From the NCBI RefSeq assembly GCF_014636315.1, contig NZ_BMED01000002.1, forward strand, positions 372,001-436,000: 64,000 nucleotides of DNA, read 5' to 3'. Made by a program: the position numbers and the translations under genes. The notes under the pieces were generated by a model, which searched no databases, was not told where the DNA came from, and saw only the letters and a program-made list of their open reading frames with translations. The first letter of the stretch is position 1; every line of letters starts with the position of its first letter. This stretch comes from Parundibacterium terreum (GTDB lineage: Bacteria; Pseudomonadota; Gammaproteobacteria; Burkholderiales; Burkholderiaceae_D). This document shows, piece after piece, positions 11,807 through 19,319 of this stretch.

Positions 11807-11971
11807 ATGTGGTATTTCACCTGGATACTGGGAGTGGGGCTGGCGCTGGCATTCGGCATCATCAATGTGATGTGGCTGGAGGCTAACTATGCATTTGGCC
11901 TGCGCGATGAAGATACAACCAAGGAGCGCTTTGAAGAGGCGATGCGCAAGAATATCAAGATATCGTCATAA
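11807..11971 (+). CDS. cydX: Cytochrome bd-I oxidase small subunit CydX
   Basis: A 54-codon frame starting MWYFTWILGVGLALAFG. It has a single transmembrane helix at residues 4-24, then MWLEANYAFG and a charged C-terminal tail (RDEDTTKERFEEAMRK). The N-terminal MWYF-W pattern, the Glu-Ala pair at the end of the helix and the position after cydB are characteristic of CydX, which stabilises the oxidase hemes. GGAGG lies 6 bases before the ATG. It is slightly longer than the roughly 37-residue E. coli protein because of the tail. Confidence 0.93.
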   Translation: MWYFTWILGVGLALAFGIINVMWLEANYAFGLRDEDTTKERFEEAMRKNIKISS

Positions 11972-12303
11972 ATTGCCTTGAATCAGGAATGCGGCACACA
12001 GGCAAATGGCAGAAATACTTTTTTTGCTATTTGCCGTTTTTACATGGCCAGACAAAATTAACAGCAAGTTCACACCTATTCCGCGATTTCCCCGCGAATA
12101 AAGGCGCCCTGCTCCCGCAGCCTGCTATCCGCGCCAGATCCATCATCCGCAAGCCTGTAAAAACACGTAAGCCCTTATTTTAAAACACAATTTTCTTGTA
12201 ACATAGCCGACATTTTCCTTGACGCGGCAATCCGCCCTTGCGTACACTCACACGATCCTATTAATCCATCGTCGACTTTGATCGATTAGACAAATTATCG
12301 CCT
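11972..12303. other. Intergenic region cydX-mltD with candidate mltD promoter
   Basis: No convincing gene. A sigma-70-like promoter facing mltD is visible: TTGACG at 12219-12224, an 18-base spacer, and TACACT at 12243-12248, 56 bases before the mltD ATG. A 64-codon open frame inside (11989-12183) lacks a ribosome site and family resemblance. Confidence 0.45.
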
Positions 12304-13869
12304 ATGAAACAATTCCGACATCGACTATCCCTGGCATTGACATCTGCACTACTGGCATGGGCCGGCCCGCAGATCAGCTATGCAGGAGAAAACGACCTAT
12401 ACGCGCTGGAAACCCAAAATTCCACCAGCACTACCCCTCTCAAGACACCCCTGATTCCGATAGAAGCTTCACCGGAAAATCCCCCCCAAGAAGAAGTAGC
12501 GGCGCTGAACGCGATTGCGCCCGAAGTAGATCTGTGGGGCAGGATACGCAAGGGCTATGCAATCCCCGACATCGATAACCAGCTCGTCGCCAACCAGGTG
12601 AACTGGTATAGCTCGCGCGCCGACTACATACAGCGCACAGTGGAGCGCGGTTCGCGCTATCTGTTCCATGTGGTCGAGGAATTGGAAAAGCGCGGCATGC
12701 CGACTGAGCTCGCCTTGCTGCCCTTCATCGAGTCCGCATTCAATCCCCAGGCCTTGTCTACAGCCAAAGCCTCCGGCATGTGGCAGTTCATGGCGGCAAC
12801 CGGGCGCGACTTCAACCTGAAACAGAATATGTTCAAGGACGACAGGCGCGGCGTCATCGATTCTACCGATGCGGCACTGACTTACCTGGAACGCCTGCAT
12901 GGCATGTTCGGCGACTGGCAATTGGCGCTGGCCGCTTACAACTGGGGCGAAGGCTCGGTGCAACGTGCGATCAAGAAACAGCAGGCGCTTGGCCTGCCGA
13001 CGGATTTTGAAAGCATGTCCTCGCTGATGCCGCTGGAGACCAGGAACTACCTGCCGAAGCTGCAGGCAGTCAAGAATATTATCGGCCACCCTGAGCAATA
13101 CAGCATCAGCCTGCCCAAACTGGATAACCAGCCCTACTTCGTCACGATAGAAAAGACCCGCGACATCGATGTGCGCGTGGCTGCCAAGCTGGCGGAATTA
13201 TCGGTGAGCGAATTCAATGCGCTGAATCCGCAGTTCAACCGCCCGGTGATTACCGGCGACAGCAACACCAAGATCCTGCTGCCGATGGAAAATGCCGCAT
13301 TGTTCAAGGAAAACCTGAGCAAATGGCAAGGGCCTTTGTCCACCTGGTCCACGCATACGGTAGGAAAAACCGAGCGAGTGGAATCGCTGGCCACCAGGCT
13401 GGGACTGAAACCGGAAGTCCTGCGTGAAGTGAACCTGATCCCGGCAAAGATGCTGGTCAAGGCCGGTTCTACGCTGCTGATACCTAAATCGTCCAAGACG
13501 CCGGATCAGGATATTTCGATGGAAATTGCAGAGAAAGCGCAATTGATCATAGAAAAGAATCCACCTCCCGGCCGCCAGGTCAGTTTCAAGGTCGGCAAGC
13601 ATGACAGCCTGAATTCAGTCGCCAAGCGCTACAAGGTGAGCGTTGCGCAATTGAAGGACTGGAATAATCTGAAGCGTGACAATATAGCCGCCGGCCAGAC
13701 CCTGCAAATCCACCTGCCCTATGTTGCCGCCGCACGGGGCAAAGCACCAGTACGCTTAGCTGCCCACGGTTCAGCAGCAAAGCCGGCGCACGGTAATGCG
13801 GCACACAAGGCTGCACCGGCGAAGATCATGGTGGCTAGCGCCAAGCCTGTGAAGAGGCGGCACGGTTAA
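12304..13869 (+). CDS. mltD: Membrane-bound lytic murein transglycosylase D
   Basis: A 521-residue exported peptidoglycan lytic enzyme. The signal peptide ends near SYAGE (about residue 28). The lysozyme-like SLT domain spans about residues 110-240, with catalytic Glu in LLPFIESAFNP, the GMWQFM motif and AYNWGEGSVQRAI. Two LysM peptidoglycan-binding repeats follow at about 350-395 and 425-470, then a basic Ala/Lys-rich tail. There is no lipobox cysteine at the cleavage site, so it may be periplasmic rather than a lipoprotein. It cleaves the glycan strand with formation of 1,6-anhydro ends. Transcription ends at a strong bidirectional terminator. Confidence 0.93.
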   Translation: MKQFRHRLSLALTSALLAWAGPQISYAGENDLYALETQNSTSTTPLKTPLIPIEASPENPPQEEVAALNAIAPEVDLWGRIRKGYAIPDIDNQLVANQVNWYSSRADYIQRTVERGSRYLFHVVEELEKRGMPTELALLPFIESAFNPQALSTAKASGMWQFMAATGRDFNLKQNMFKDDRRGVIDSTDAALTYLERLHGMFGDWQLALAAYNWGEGSVQRAIKKQQALGLPTDFESMSSLMPLETRNYLPKLQAVKNIIGHPEQYSISLPKLDNQPYFVTIEKTRDIDVRVAAKLAELSVSEFNALNPQFNRPVITGDSNTKILLPMENAALFKENLSKWQGPLSTWSTHTVGKTERVESLATRLGLKPEVLREVNLIPAKMLVKAGSTLLIPKSSKTPDQDISMEIAEKAQLIIEKNPPPGRQVSFKVGKHDSLNSVAKRYKVSVAQLKDWNNLKRDNIAAGQTLQIHLPYVAAARGKAPVRLAAHGSAAKPAHGNAAHKAAPAKIMVASAKPVKRRHG

Positions 13870-13908
13870 TCATCTGCTGCCAGGCAAAAGCAGGCAGCAA
13901 GCAGGCAT

Positions 13909-13948
13909 AAAAAAATGGCGCAGAATATTCTGCGCCATTTTTATTTTT
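13909..13948. terminator. Bidirectional terminator between mltD and the TPR gene
   Basis: A 12-bp perfect stem AATGGCGCAGAA/TTCTGCGCCATT (13914-13925, 13928-13939) has A-rich and T-rich flanks. It serves two converging genes. Confidence 0.9.
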
Positions 13949-14009
13949 GCTACCGTCAGCCCCTAGTGCAAGGAGCTAACGGCTGTTCTTGCTTCAGCCA
14001 CTGCCTGAA

Positions 14010-15260
14010 TTACTTGGCCTGATTGGCGTAGATGATCCAGTAACGGGCCAGATCAGCAGTACCGTCTTTGCCTTGCACGGTTTTCAGGACTTTGATCGCA
14101 TTGGATTTCTTACCAGCTTGCAAATAGGCAATACCCAAATGCAGCTTGGCGTCGTCAGGATGTTTCAGGTTATCTTTAGCGATGCCTTTTTCCATCATGG
14201 CCAGACCTTTGTCAGCCTGTCCGTTGGTCACATACAGGTAACCCAGATTCACCAGACCGGTGCCGTCTTTGTTTTGCTCTGCTTCAGTTTCTGCAGCAGC
14301 CAGGCCTTTATTGCTTTCAGCCAGGTTCTTGTTGGCCAAGTCACGCAGGCGCTTGTGACGCTCTGCTTCTGCACCCGCACCCAGCGCGCCGGATTTATAG
14401 CCCTGGTCGATCAATTTGATTGCTTCAGCCGGATAACCCGCTTGCAAGGACAACTGCGACATTTCCATGAAATCGTTGGTCTTCGTCAGTTGGCCTACTG
14501 CCAGCTTCAGGCGATACAGATCCAGCGACATACGCTCGGAGAAGCCAGGCTTGCCGGGCAAACGGTTCAACATATCTGCCCACAGTTCTTTTTTCGGATA
14601 GTAGGTCAGCAACTTCTCCAGTGCACTGACATAACCAGCCTTGTCATTTTGCTTCAACGCTGCATTTGCATACAACTGCAGGCTGGTTTCGCTAGGCGTA
14701 CGGCCTGCTTTTTCATCTGAAGCCAGGTCAGCCTGTACTTCTTTCAAAGTACGGCCATAGTCACCGCTCATATACAGGGACTGGATCAGGAAAGGACGCA
14801 TTGCAGGATCGCTACCGCCATCGGCATTGAATTTACCGATGGTCTGGACTGTCTTCGCGTAGTTACCGGCCTTATAGTAGGCGCCAGCCAAAGCTTTCAG
14901 ATAAGTCAGGTGGTCAGGCCCAGTCAGCTTGTTGGTAGCCAGCACAGCTTCATACGCGCGGATTGCGGTGTCGTTATCGCCTGCTGCATTTGCAACAGCA
15001 GCACGCATACGCTCAATCGTGAAGTTTTCGTTGGCATTCTTGCCGCTGATACTATCGGTCTCGCGCAGCTTGGCCAGCGCTTCCTTGTATTTTTTTGCCT
15101 TGAACATCTCGCCGGCAGCTTGTACGTGCTTGCCGATTTCAGGGCGCAGGGCTTCTTGTGCGTAGGCAGTATTGCCGACAAAGCCGGTCAATTCAGGGAC
15201 GGAACTCAGGCCAATAACAGCGAGCAGCACAGCCAGACGTGACAGACGAAATTGCTTCAT
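14010..15260 (-). CDS. Exported tetratricopeptide-repeat protein
   Basis: A 416-residue protein with a signal peptide (RLAVLLAVIGLSSV ... AYAQE) followed by helical TPR-like repeats over most of its length. Examples are MFKAKKYKEALAKLRET, AIRAYEAVLATNK, AGAYYKAGNYAKTV and LHLGIAYLQAGKKSNAIKVL. The ATG at 15260 is chosen over an in-frame TTG five codons upstream because GAGAG lies before it. It sits downstream of the tonB-exbB-exbD-exbD set on the same strand, but a terminator separates them. TPR proteins next to Exb/Ton genes may act as periplasmic adaptors; the precise role is unknown. Confidence 0.85.
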   Translation of the reverse strand: MKQFRLSRLAVLLAVIGLSSVPELTGFVGNTAYAQEALRPEIGKHVQAAGEMFKAKKYKEALAKLRETDSISGKNANENFTIERMRAAVANAAGDNDTAIRAYEAVLATNKLTGPDHLTYLKALAGAYYKAGNYAKTVQTIGKFNADGGSDPAMRPFLIQSLYMSGDYGRTLKEVQADLASDEKAGRTPSETSLQLYANAALKQNDKAGYVSALEKLLTYYPKKELWADMLNRLPGKPGFSERMSLDLYRLKLAVGQLTKTNDFMEMSQLSLQAGYPAEAIKLIDQGYKSGALGAGAEAERHKRLRDLANKNLAESNKGLAAAETEAEQNKDGTGLVNLGYLYVTNGQADKGLAMMEKGIAKDNLKHPDDAKLHLGIAYLQAGKKSNAIKVLKTVQGKDGTADLARYWIIYANQAK

Positions 15261-15410
15261 ATTTTGATCTCTCAATCAACAAATTTAATGAATTGTGGAT
15301 TCAGCACAGGTGATGCGGAGTGTATACCATGTTACGTACGGAGTTGATAAAAACTAGACGATAACATATTGCTCAAGCCATGCATCTGAACTGCGAATCC
15401 CGTGAATATG

Positions 15411-15437
15411 AAAAATGGCAGGGATAACCCTGCCATT
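15411..15437 (-). terminator. Terminator of the tonB-exbBDD operon
   Basis: A 10-bp stem AATGGCAGGG/CCCTGCCATT (15414-15423, 15428-15437) with loop ATAA is followed on the minus strand by a T run (15415-15411). Confidence 0.8.
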
Positions 15438-15499
15438 CTTTTATCTTAAGCTAGATTTTAGCACTGACCAATCCAGGAGCAACGTGCAAAATTAACGAA

Positions 15500-15940
15500 T
15501 TAATCGTTAATGAACTGCTCGTTACCGATCATGCCTATCTTGGTCACGCCCAGACGCTGTGCCGAGGCCATCACTGCTGCCACCGACTTGTATGCCACCA
15601 GCTTGTTGGGCTTCAAATGCACTTCCGGCTGATCCGGTTGCGCCGCTACTTCACGCAGCTTGGCTTCCAGTTCGCCGCGGCCGCCGCTCAGGGCAACGCC
15701 GTTCCACAGTACTGTTCCGTCAAAGTCCACGTCGATCGTGATCACCGTTGGCTCTGTCAGCGGTTTGGCTGGCGAGCTGGTCGGCATGTTCAGATTGACT
15801 GCGTGATTTTGAATCGGGATGGTAATGATCAGCATGATGATCAACACCAGCATAACGTCGATCAACGGCGTCATGTTCATCTCGATCATCGGTTCCGGGT
15901 CGGCGGAGCTGCCTCCGCCTGAGCCTATATTCATCCCCAT
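15500..15940 (-). CDS. exbD: ExbD/TolR biopolymer transport protein (second copy)
   Basis: A 146-residue inner-membrane protein with one transmembrane helix (about 24-45). The proton-channel Asp lies in MTPLIDVMLVLIIMLIIT, and a periplasmic ExbD domain ends with RLGVTKIGMIGNEQF. With ExbB it converts proton motive force into motion of TonB. It is the last gene of the tonB, exbB, exbD, exbD set, 83 bases after the first exbD. The two ExbD proteins differ clearly in the periplasmic domain, so this is not a recent duplication. Tandem exbD genes are known from other proteobacteria that use several TonB receptors. Confidence 0.92.
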   Translation of the reverse strand: MGMNIGSGGGSSADPEPMIEMNMTPLIDVMLVLIIMLIITIPIQNHAVNLNMPTSSPAKPLTEPTVITIDVDFDGTVLWNGVALSGGRGELEAKLREVAAQPDQPEVHLKPNKLVAYKSVAAVMASAQRLGVTKIGMIGNEQFIND

Positions 15941-15990
15941 GTGGGTTCCTTTCTTCCGTTAGTTGTAGCCATTTGCTAATCTGCCTGCGT

Positions 15991-16012
15991 CCTCTCCCCT
16001 TGCAGGGAGAGG
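15991..16012. repeat. Hairpin between the two exbD genes
   Basis: A perfect 8-bp stem CCTCTCCC/GGGAGAGG with a 6-base loop. It has no T run, so it is more likely a transcript-stabilising or dispersed small repeat than a terminator. Confidence 0.4.
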
Positions 16013-16023
16013 TGCCTGGCTGA

Positions 16024-16455
16024 TTAGCCTCCGCGTGGTGGCGGTTCGGTCACAAATCCGACCTTGGCTATTCCTGCGCGCTGTGCTGTCAGGATCACCT
16101 TGCCGACATACTTATACTGGGCGTTTTGGTCGCCGCGGATATGCAGTTCAGGCTGAGGTACCATCACAGCGACTTTCTTCAGCTTTTCAAACAACGCTGC
16201 CGTATCGGCTACTGGTGCTTCATTCCAGAACATCTGGCCTTCTTTATCGATGGCCAGATTGATGTTTTCTGGTTTGGTCTTGTACGGCTGATTTGTCTCA
16301 GACGGCAGTTTGACCGGTACGGTGTGCGTGACGACGGGAATGGTGATCAGGAAGATGATCAGCAGTACCAACATAACGTCGACTAGCGGCGTGGTGTTGA
16401 TGGTACTGTTGACTTCGTCTTCGCCGTCTCCATCATTGCCTATTGCCATTGCCAT
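16024..16455 (-). CDS. exbD: ExbD/TolR biopolymer transport protein (first copy)
   Basis: A 143-residue protein with the ExbD plan. A short cytoplasmic start leads to a transmembrane helix with the channel Asp in TTPLVDVMLVLLIIFLIT, followed by a periplasmic domain that ends QRAGIAKVGFVTEPP. It forms the energy-coupling complex with ExbB, whose stop lies 3 bases upstream, and with TonB. The motif NTTPLVDVMLVLLIIF is close to that of Xanthomonas-type ExbD proteins. Confidence 0.94.
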   Translation of the reverse strand: MAMAIGNDGDGEDEVNSTINTTPLVDVMLVLLIIFLITIPVVTHTVPVKLPSETNQPYKTKPENINLAIDKEGQMFWNEAPVADTAALFEKLKKVAVMVPQPELHIRGDQNAQYKYVGKVILTAQRAGIAKVGFVTEPPPRGG

Positions 16456-16458
16456 GAT

Positions 16459-17364
16459 TTAGCCTACTTTTTTGATGCTGGCTGCGCCAGAAGCTTTGGA
16501 CATGGCACCGGACAATACGACGGAGTGCAGGTCGGCGCTGAACGCACGAACGTCTTCCATTGCTGTCTTGTTACGGCGTACCAGGAAGTTGTAACCCAAT
16601 ACCGCAGGAACCGCTACACCCAGACCGATCGCGGTCATGATCAGCGCTTCACCCACTGGACCTGCTACCTTGTCGATCGATGCCTGGCCTGCTACACCAA
16701 TCGCTGTCAGCGCATTGTAAATACCCCAAACGGTACCGAACAGACCGACGAACGGTGCTGTGGAACCAACTGTTGCCAGGAAAGCCAGGCCATCTTGCAG
16801 ACGGCTTTGTACTTTGTCTACTGCGCGCTGGATGGACATCGTTACCCAGGAGTTCAGGTCGATTTGTTCCAGCAGGGCGCCTTCGTGGTGGTCGGTCGCT
16901 TTGGTCGCTGTTTCGGCGATGAAGCGGAATGGGCTGCCTTCTTTCAGGCTGGTTACGCCAGCTTGTACGGAAGCGGCTTTCCAGAACTTGGTTTTAGCGT
17001 CTTTTGCCTGGCCGCTCATTTTGAGCTGGTCAACAAATTTGGTGATCAGGATGTACCAGCTGCCCATGGACATGATGGCCATGATGATCAGTGTGGAGCG
17101 TGCTACGAAGTCGCCGCCTTTCCACAGGGCGTCCAGGCCGTATGGATTGTCGACTGTTTCTTTCGCTACTGCTGGTGCTGCTACGTCAGTTGGCGCTGCT
17201 GCTGGAGCAGCTGCTTCTGCTGCTGGAGCAGCTGCTGGTGCGGATGCGGTGGCAGAGGCAGCGTCGGCAGCGGTCGCTTGTGGCGCAGCTACGAAGGCTG
17301 TTGCAGTTGTCAGGGAGAACAAGACTGCCGCAAATAATGAAGATAAACGGGTTTTCATGAACAT
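16459..17364 (-). CDS. exbB: ExbB (MotA/TolQ/ExbB proton channel family)
   Basis: A 301-residue protein. A signal-like hydrophobic start (SSLFAAVLFSLTTATAFVAA) is followed by an Ala/Pro-rich stretch (about residues 30-75). Three transmembrane helices lie at about 90-110, 195-220 and 235-260. The conserved channel region reads STAPFVGLFGTVWGIYNAL and VGEALIMTAIGLGVAVPAV. It makes the pentameric proton channel that drives TonB. The extra Ala/Pro N-terminal domain is the long ExbB form. It lies 94 bases after tonB. Confidence 0.95.
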   Translation of the reverse strand: MFMKTRLSSLFAAVLFSLTTATAFVAAPQATAADAASATASAPAAAPAAEAAAPAAAPTDVAAPAVAKETVDNPYGLDALWKGGDFVARSTLIIMAIMSMGSWYILITKFVDQLKMSGQAKDAKTKFWKAASVQAGVTSLKEGSPFRFIAETATKATDHHEGALLEQIDLNSWVTMSIQRAVDKVQSRLQDGLAFLATVGSTAPFVGLFGTVWGIYNALTAIGVAGQASIDKVAGPVGEALIMTAIGLGVAVPAVLGYNFLVRRNKTAMEDVRAFSADLHSVVLSGAMSKASGAASIKKVG

Positions 17365-17458
17365 ACTTCCTTAAAATTTAAATTAATGCTTACGTTTGGT
17401 TTGTATAACTTGAGTAGCTTTTGGCTCCAGTCCTAGGTCAGGTCTTCAGCCGCTTGTC

Positions 17459-18124
17459 TTACTCAAGCTTCCATACGTAGTTCACCTTGGTCCAGAGCTG
17501 TTGCGGTTTGCCATCGACTGTGCCTGGTTTGTTTTTGCAGCTGCCCGACATCAGTTGGGATTTCACTGCATTGTCCAGATTTCTAAATCCACTGGATTTT
17601 TCAATCTTGACGTCTGATACGCTGCCGTCTGCTCCGATCAACACGGCCAGTCCTACTGTCCCTGTCTCTTCGTTACGCAATGACGCTCTTGGCCATTCCG
17701 GTTTGCAGCCTGCTGCGTTGAAATCGATCACGGCTGCTACCGATACCGGACCTGTCGTTGCTTTGACCGGCGCATCTACCGGCGCTGTAACAGTCTTAGG
17801 CAACTGGTCCGTCGTCGGCTTGACTTGTGTCGAGACGATCGTCGGTTGCTGTACCTGCGGCTGTACCTGCACTTCCGGCGGCGGAATGAACGGCGGCGGC
17901 GGTGCGGCCAGTTTTGGCGGCGGTGGCGGTGGCGTTTCTGGAGGTGGTGGCGGTGGCTTGACCTCCTCTACGATCTTGGTTTCCAACGGCTTTTGCACTA
18001 CTTCTAATATCTTGTGCCCCAAACCATTGAGCAGCGCATACACCAGCGCCAAGTGAAATACGACTACCAGCGCCAAGCCCGTAAACTTCTTACCGGGCTC
18101 CTGCTGTCGTTCCGAAAAATCCAT
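17459..18124 (-). CDS. tonB: TonB energy transducer
   Basis: A 221-residue protein with an N-terminal membrane anchor (FTGLALVVVFHLALVYALL, carrying the functional His). A proline-rich periplasm-spanning region rich in PPPPPP blocks covers about residues 55-110. The C-terminal TonB domain contains GTVGLAVLIGADGSVSDVKI and ends in WTKVNYVWKLE. The ATG at 18124 has GGAGGA 8 bases upstream and is preferred over an in-frame start 7 codons earlier. It powers outer-membrane receptors such as the one at 19320-22100. Its upstream region carries a module shared with that receptor. Confidence 0.94.
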   Translation of the reverse strand: MDFSERQQEPGKKFTGLALVVVFHLALVYALLNGLGHKILEVVQKPLETKIVEEVKPPPPPPETPPPPPPKLAAPPPPFIPPPEVQVQPQVQQPTIVSTQVKPTTDQLPKTVTAPVDAPVKATTGPVSVAAVIDFNAAGCKPEWPRASLRNEETGTVGLAVLIGADGSVSDVKIEKSSGFRNLDNAVKSQLMSGSCKNKPGTVDGKPQQLWTKVNYVWKLE

Positions 18125-18441
18125 ACCTACTTCCTCCAATACCACTGCATTTTACTACCGGGCTTAAACAAGACACGCATTATAAATGCATTTAGCCAAT
18201 AAAAAGGTATATGAAATTAAATCCGCCCGCAAAAAAAACAGGCGAAAGATCAACATTCAGGCACCAACAATTCAATCAATGCAATATAACATGCTTGAAT
18301 TGCCATACCCTCCCAAAACGCACTTCAAAAAAGCAAAAAATCACCTCATTTGTCTCTCGCCATTTTTTTGTAAATTAATTGCCACTGAACAAGAAATTAC
18401 GTCTGTTTATGAAAATTAAAATAGCAAAAAAATTTTGGATT

Positions 18442-18574
18442 GCGCATGGAACCACTAGTAGGCCATGCCTGTCAATACCGTAACTTAGAGGTCCAAGCCA
18501 AAAAACAACAAGGAATTTTCCCTAGGAGAATCCCAATTTTGAGGCATTCTTTTTTTGTGCTCTGCAATATAAAA
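18442..18574 (-). repeat. Upstream module, copy A (tonB)
   Basis: It shares blocks with 22237-22369 at nearly identical offsets: GCGCATGGAACCACT (offset 0), CCTGTCAA (26), CCAAAAAACAACA (56 here, 55 in B), TTTTTGTGCT (110) and GCAATAnAAAA (122). It lies 318 bases before the tonB ATG in the minus direction. Conserved blocks separated by diverged sequence point to regulatory function rather than recent copying. Confidence 0.75.
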
Positions 18575-18680
18575 TTGCCTGCTTCTCGCTTTTCTCGTCT
18601 TCAAATTCTTAAAATTTGTCGCTTGGCTATCGGGTCAGAATAAAATTTCCTCCCACTGCCAATATCCGAAGAAAAAAACT

Positions 18681-18731
18681 GCATCAGTTTGGTGCAAAGC
18701 AATATGTTTTATCAAAAAAAATGGCACCAAA
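18681..18731. promoter_or_regulatory. NtrC-like dyad upstream of tonB
   Basis: GCATC-AGTTT-GGTGC (18681-18695) differs by one base from the NtrC consensus GCACC-N5-GGTGC. A further inverted pair, TTTGGTGC (18688-18695) and GCACCAAA (18724-18731), adds to the dyad character. Binding by NtrC is inference. Confidence 0.4.
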
Positions 18732-19240
18732 GAATATTAAAAAGACCATTTTTCACAACCAAACCATGCGTAATTTGCATGCAATAAAAAGATTTATTTT
18801 TTAGATTTTTTCAACATAAGCTAACTTTTAGCAAAGTAAAAGCTAATGCAAAAATCGAGCAAGCCTATCCCAATCGCGGTGCACTACAAAAGCACAATTC
18901 AGTAAATTAGCAAATTCCATGCCGGATACTAAGGTATGGCTTGCCATCTGCGCTCGCACCCTCTTTCAATCTGCCGAAAACCGGGCTAATGCGCCGCTAT
19001 CCGCTGTCTGACGCAGCAACGAACCAACGCCCCGTATAAAGCGGGCGGTGAGCGAGCAAGCTCTCCCCGCAGACGCATCATGCCGACAGAGGCTCTTCAG
19101 GACAGGCACAAGGTCCGTCCAGTGCTTTGCGCGCAAGAAACGGCAAAGAGAGGCATTAACGCGTCGGGGACGCCCTATCCTAGCATTGCAAGCCCCGGCA
19201 AGACTTGAATAAGGCATCTAATTAATAGTGTAGTCCAAAT

Positions 19241-19273
19241 AAAAAAACGCCTGGAATCGCTTCCAGGCGTTTT
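19241..19273 (-). terminator. Terminator of the TonB-dependent receptor gene
   Basis: The stem AACGCCTGGAA/TTCCAGGCGTT with loop TCGC is followed, on the minus strand, by seven T (A run at 19241-19247). Confidence 0.88.
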
Positions 19274-19287
19274 ATATTCAAGACGGA

Positions 19288-19310
19288 TGATTTAAACCAG
19301 GTTTAAATCA
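19288..19310. repeat. Perfect 23-bp palindrome after the receptor gene
   Basis: TGATTTAAACC-A-GGTTTAAATCA has perfect 11-bp arms and lies 10 bases past the stop codon, before the terminator. It could be a second 3' hairpin or a protein-binding site. Confidence 0.6.
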
Positions 19311-19319
19311 TTTACGTAC

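Larger units (their letters stand above)
18125..19240. other. 1.1-kb intergenic region upstream of tonB
   Basis: This is unusually long. Bases 18180-18900 are strongly AT-rich and hold copy A of the shared 133-bp module and an NtrC-like dyad. Bases 18930-19200 switch abruptly to ordinary GC content, and the only open frame there (minus, 18966-19217) has no ribosome site and no recognisable family. I see no tRNA or other RNA gene. Confidence 0.5.

Noticed and set aside
11989..12183. 64-codon frame between cydX and mltD
   Set aside because: No ribosome site, overlaps the mltD promoter region, no recognisable protein.
18722..18740. Sigma-54 promoter at TGGCAC near 18723
   Set aside because: The -24 element fits but the GC of the -12 element is missing at the required spacing.
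18966..19217. 83-codon minus frame in the GC-richer part of the tonB upstream region
   Set aside because: No ribosome site, Arg/Ala/Ser-rich random composition, no family. Kept only as part of the unexplained intergenic region.
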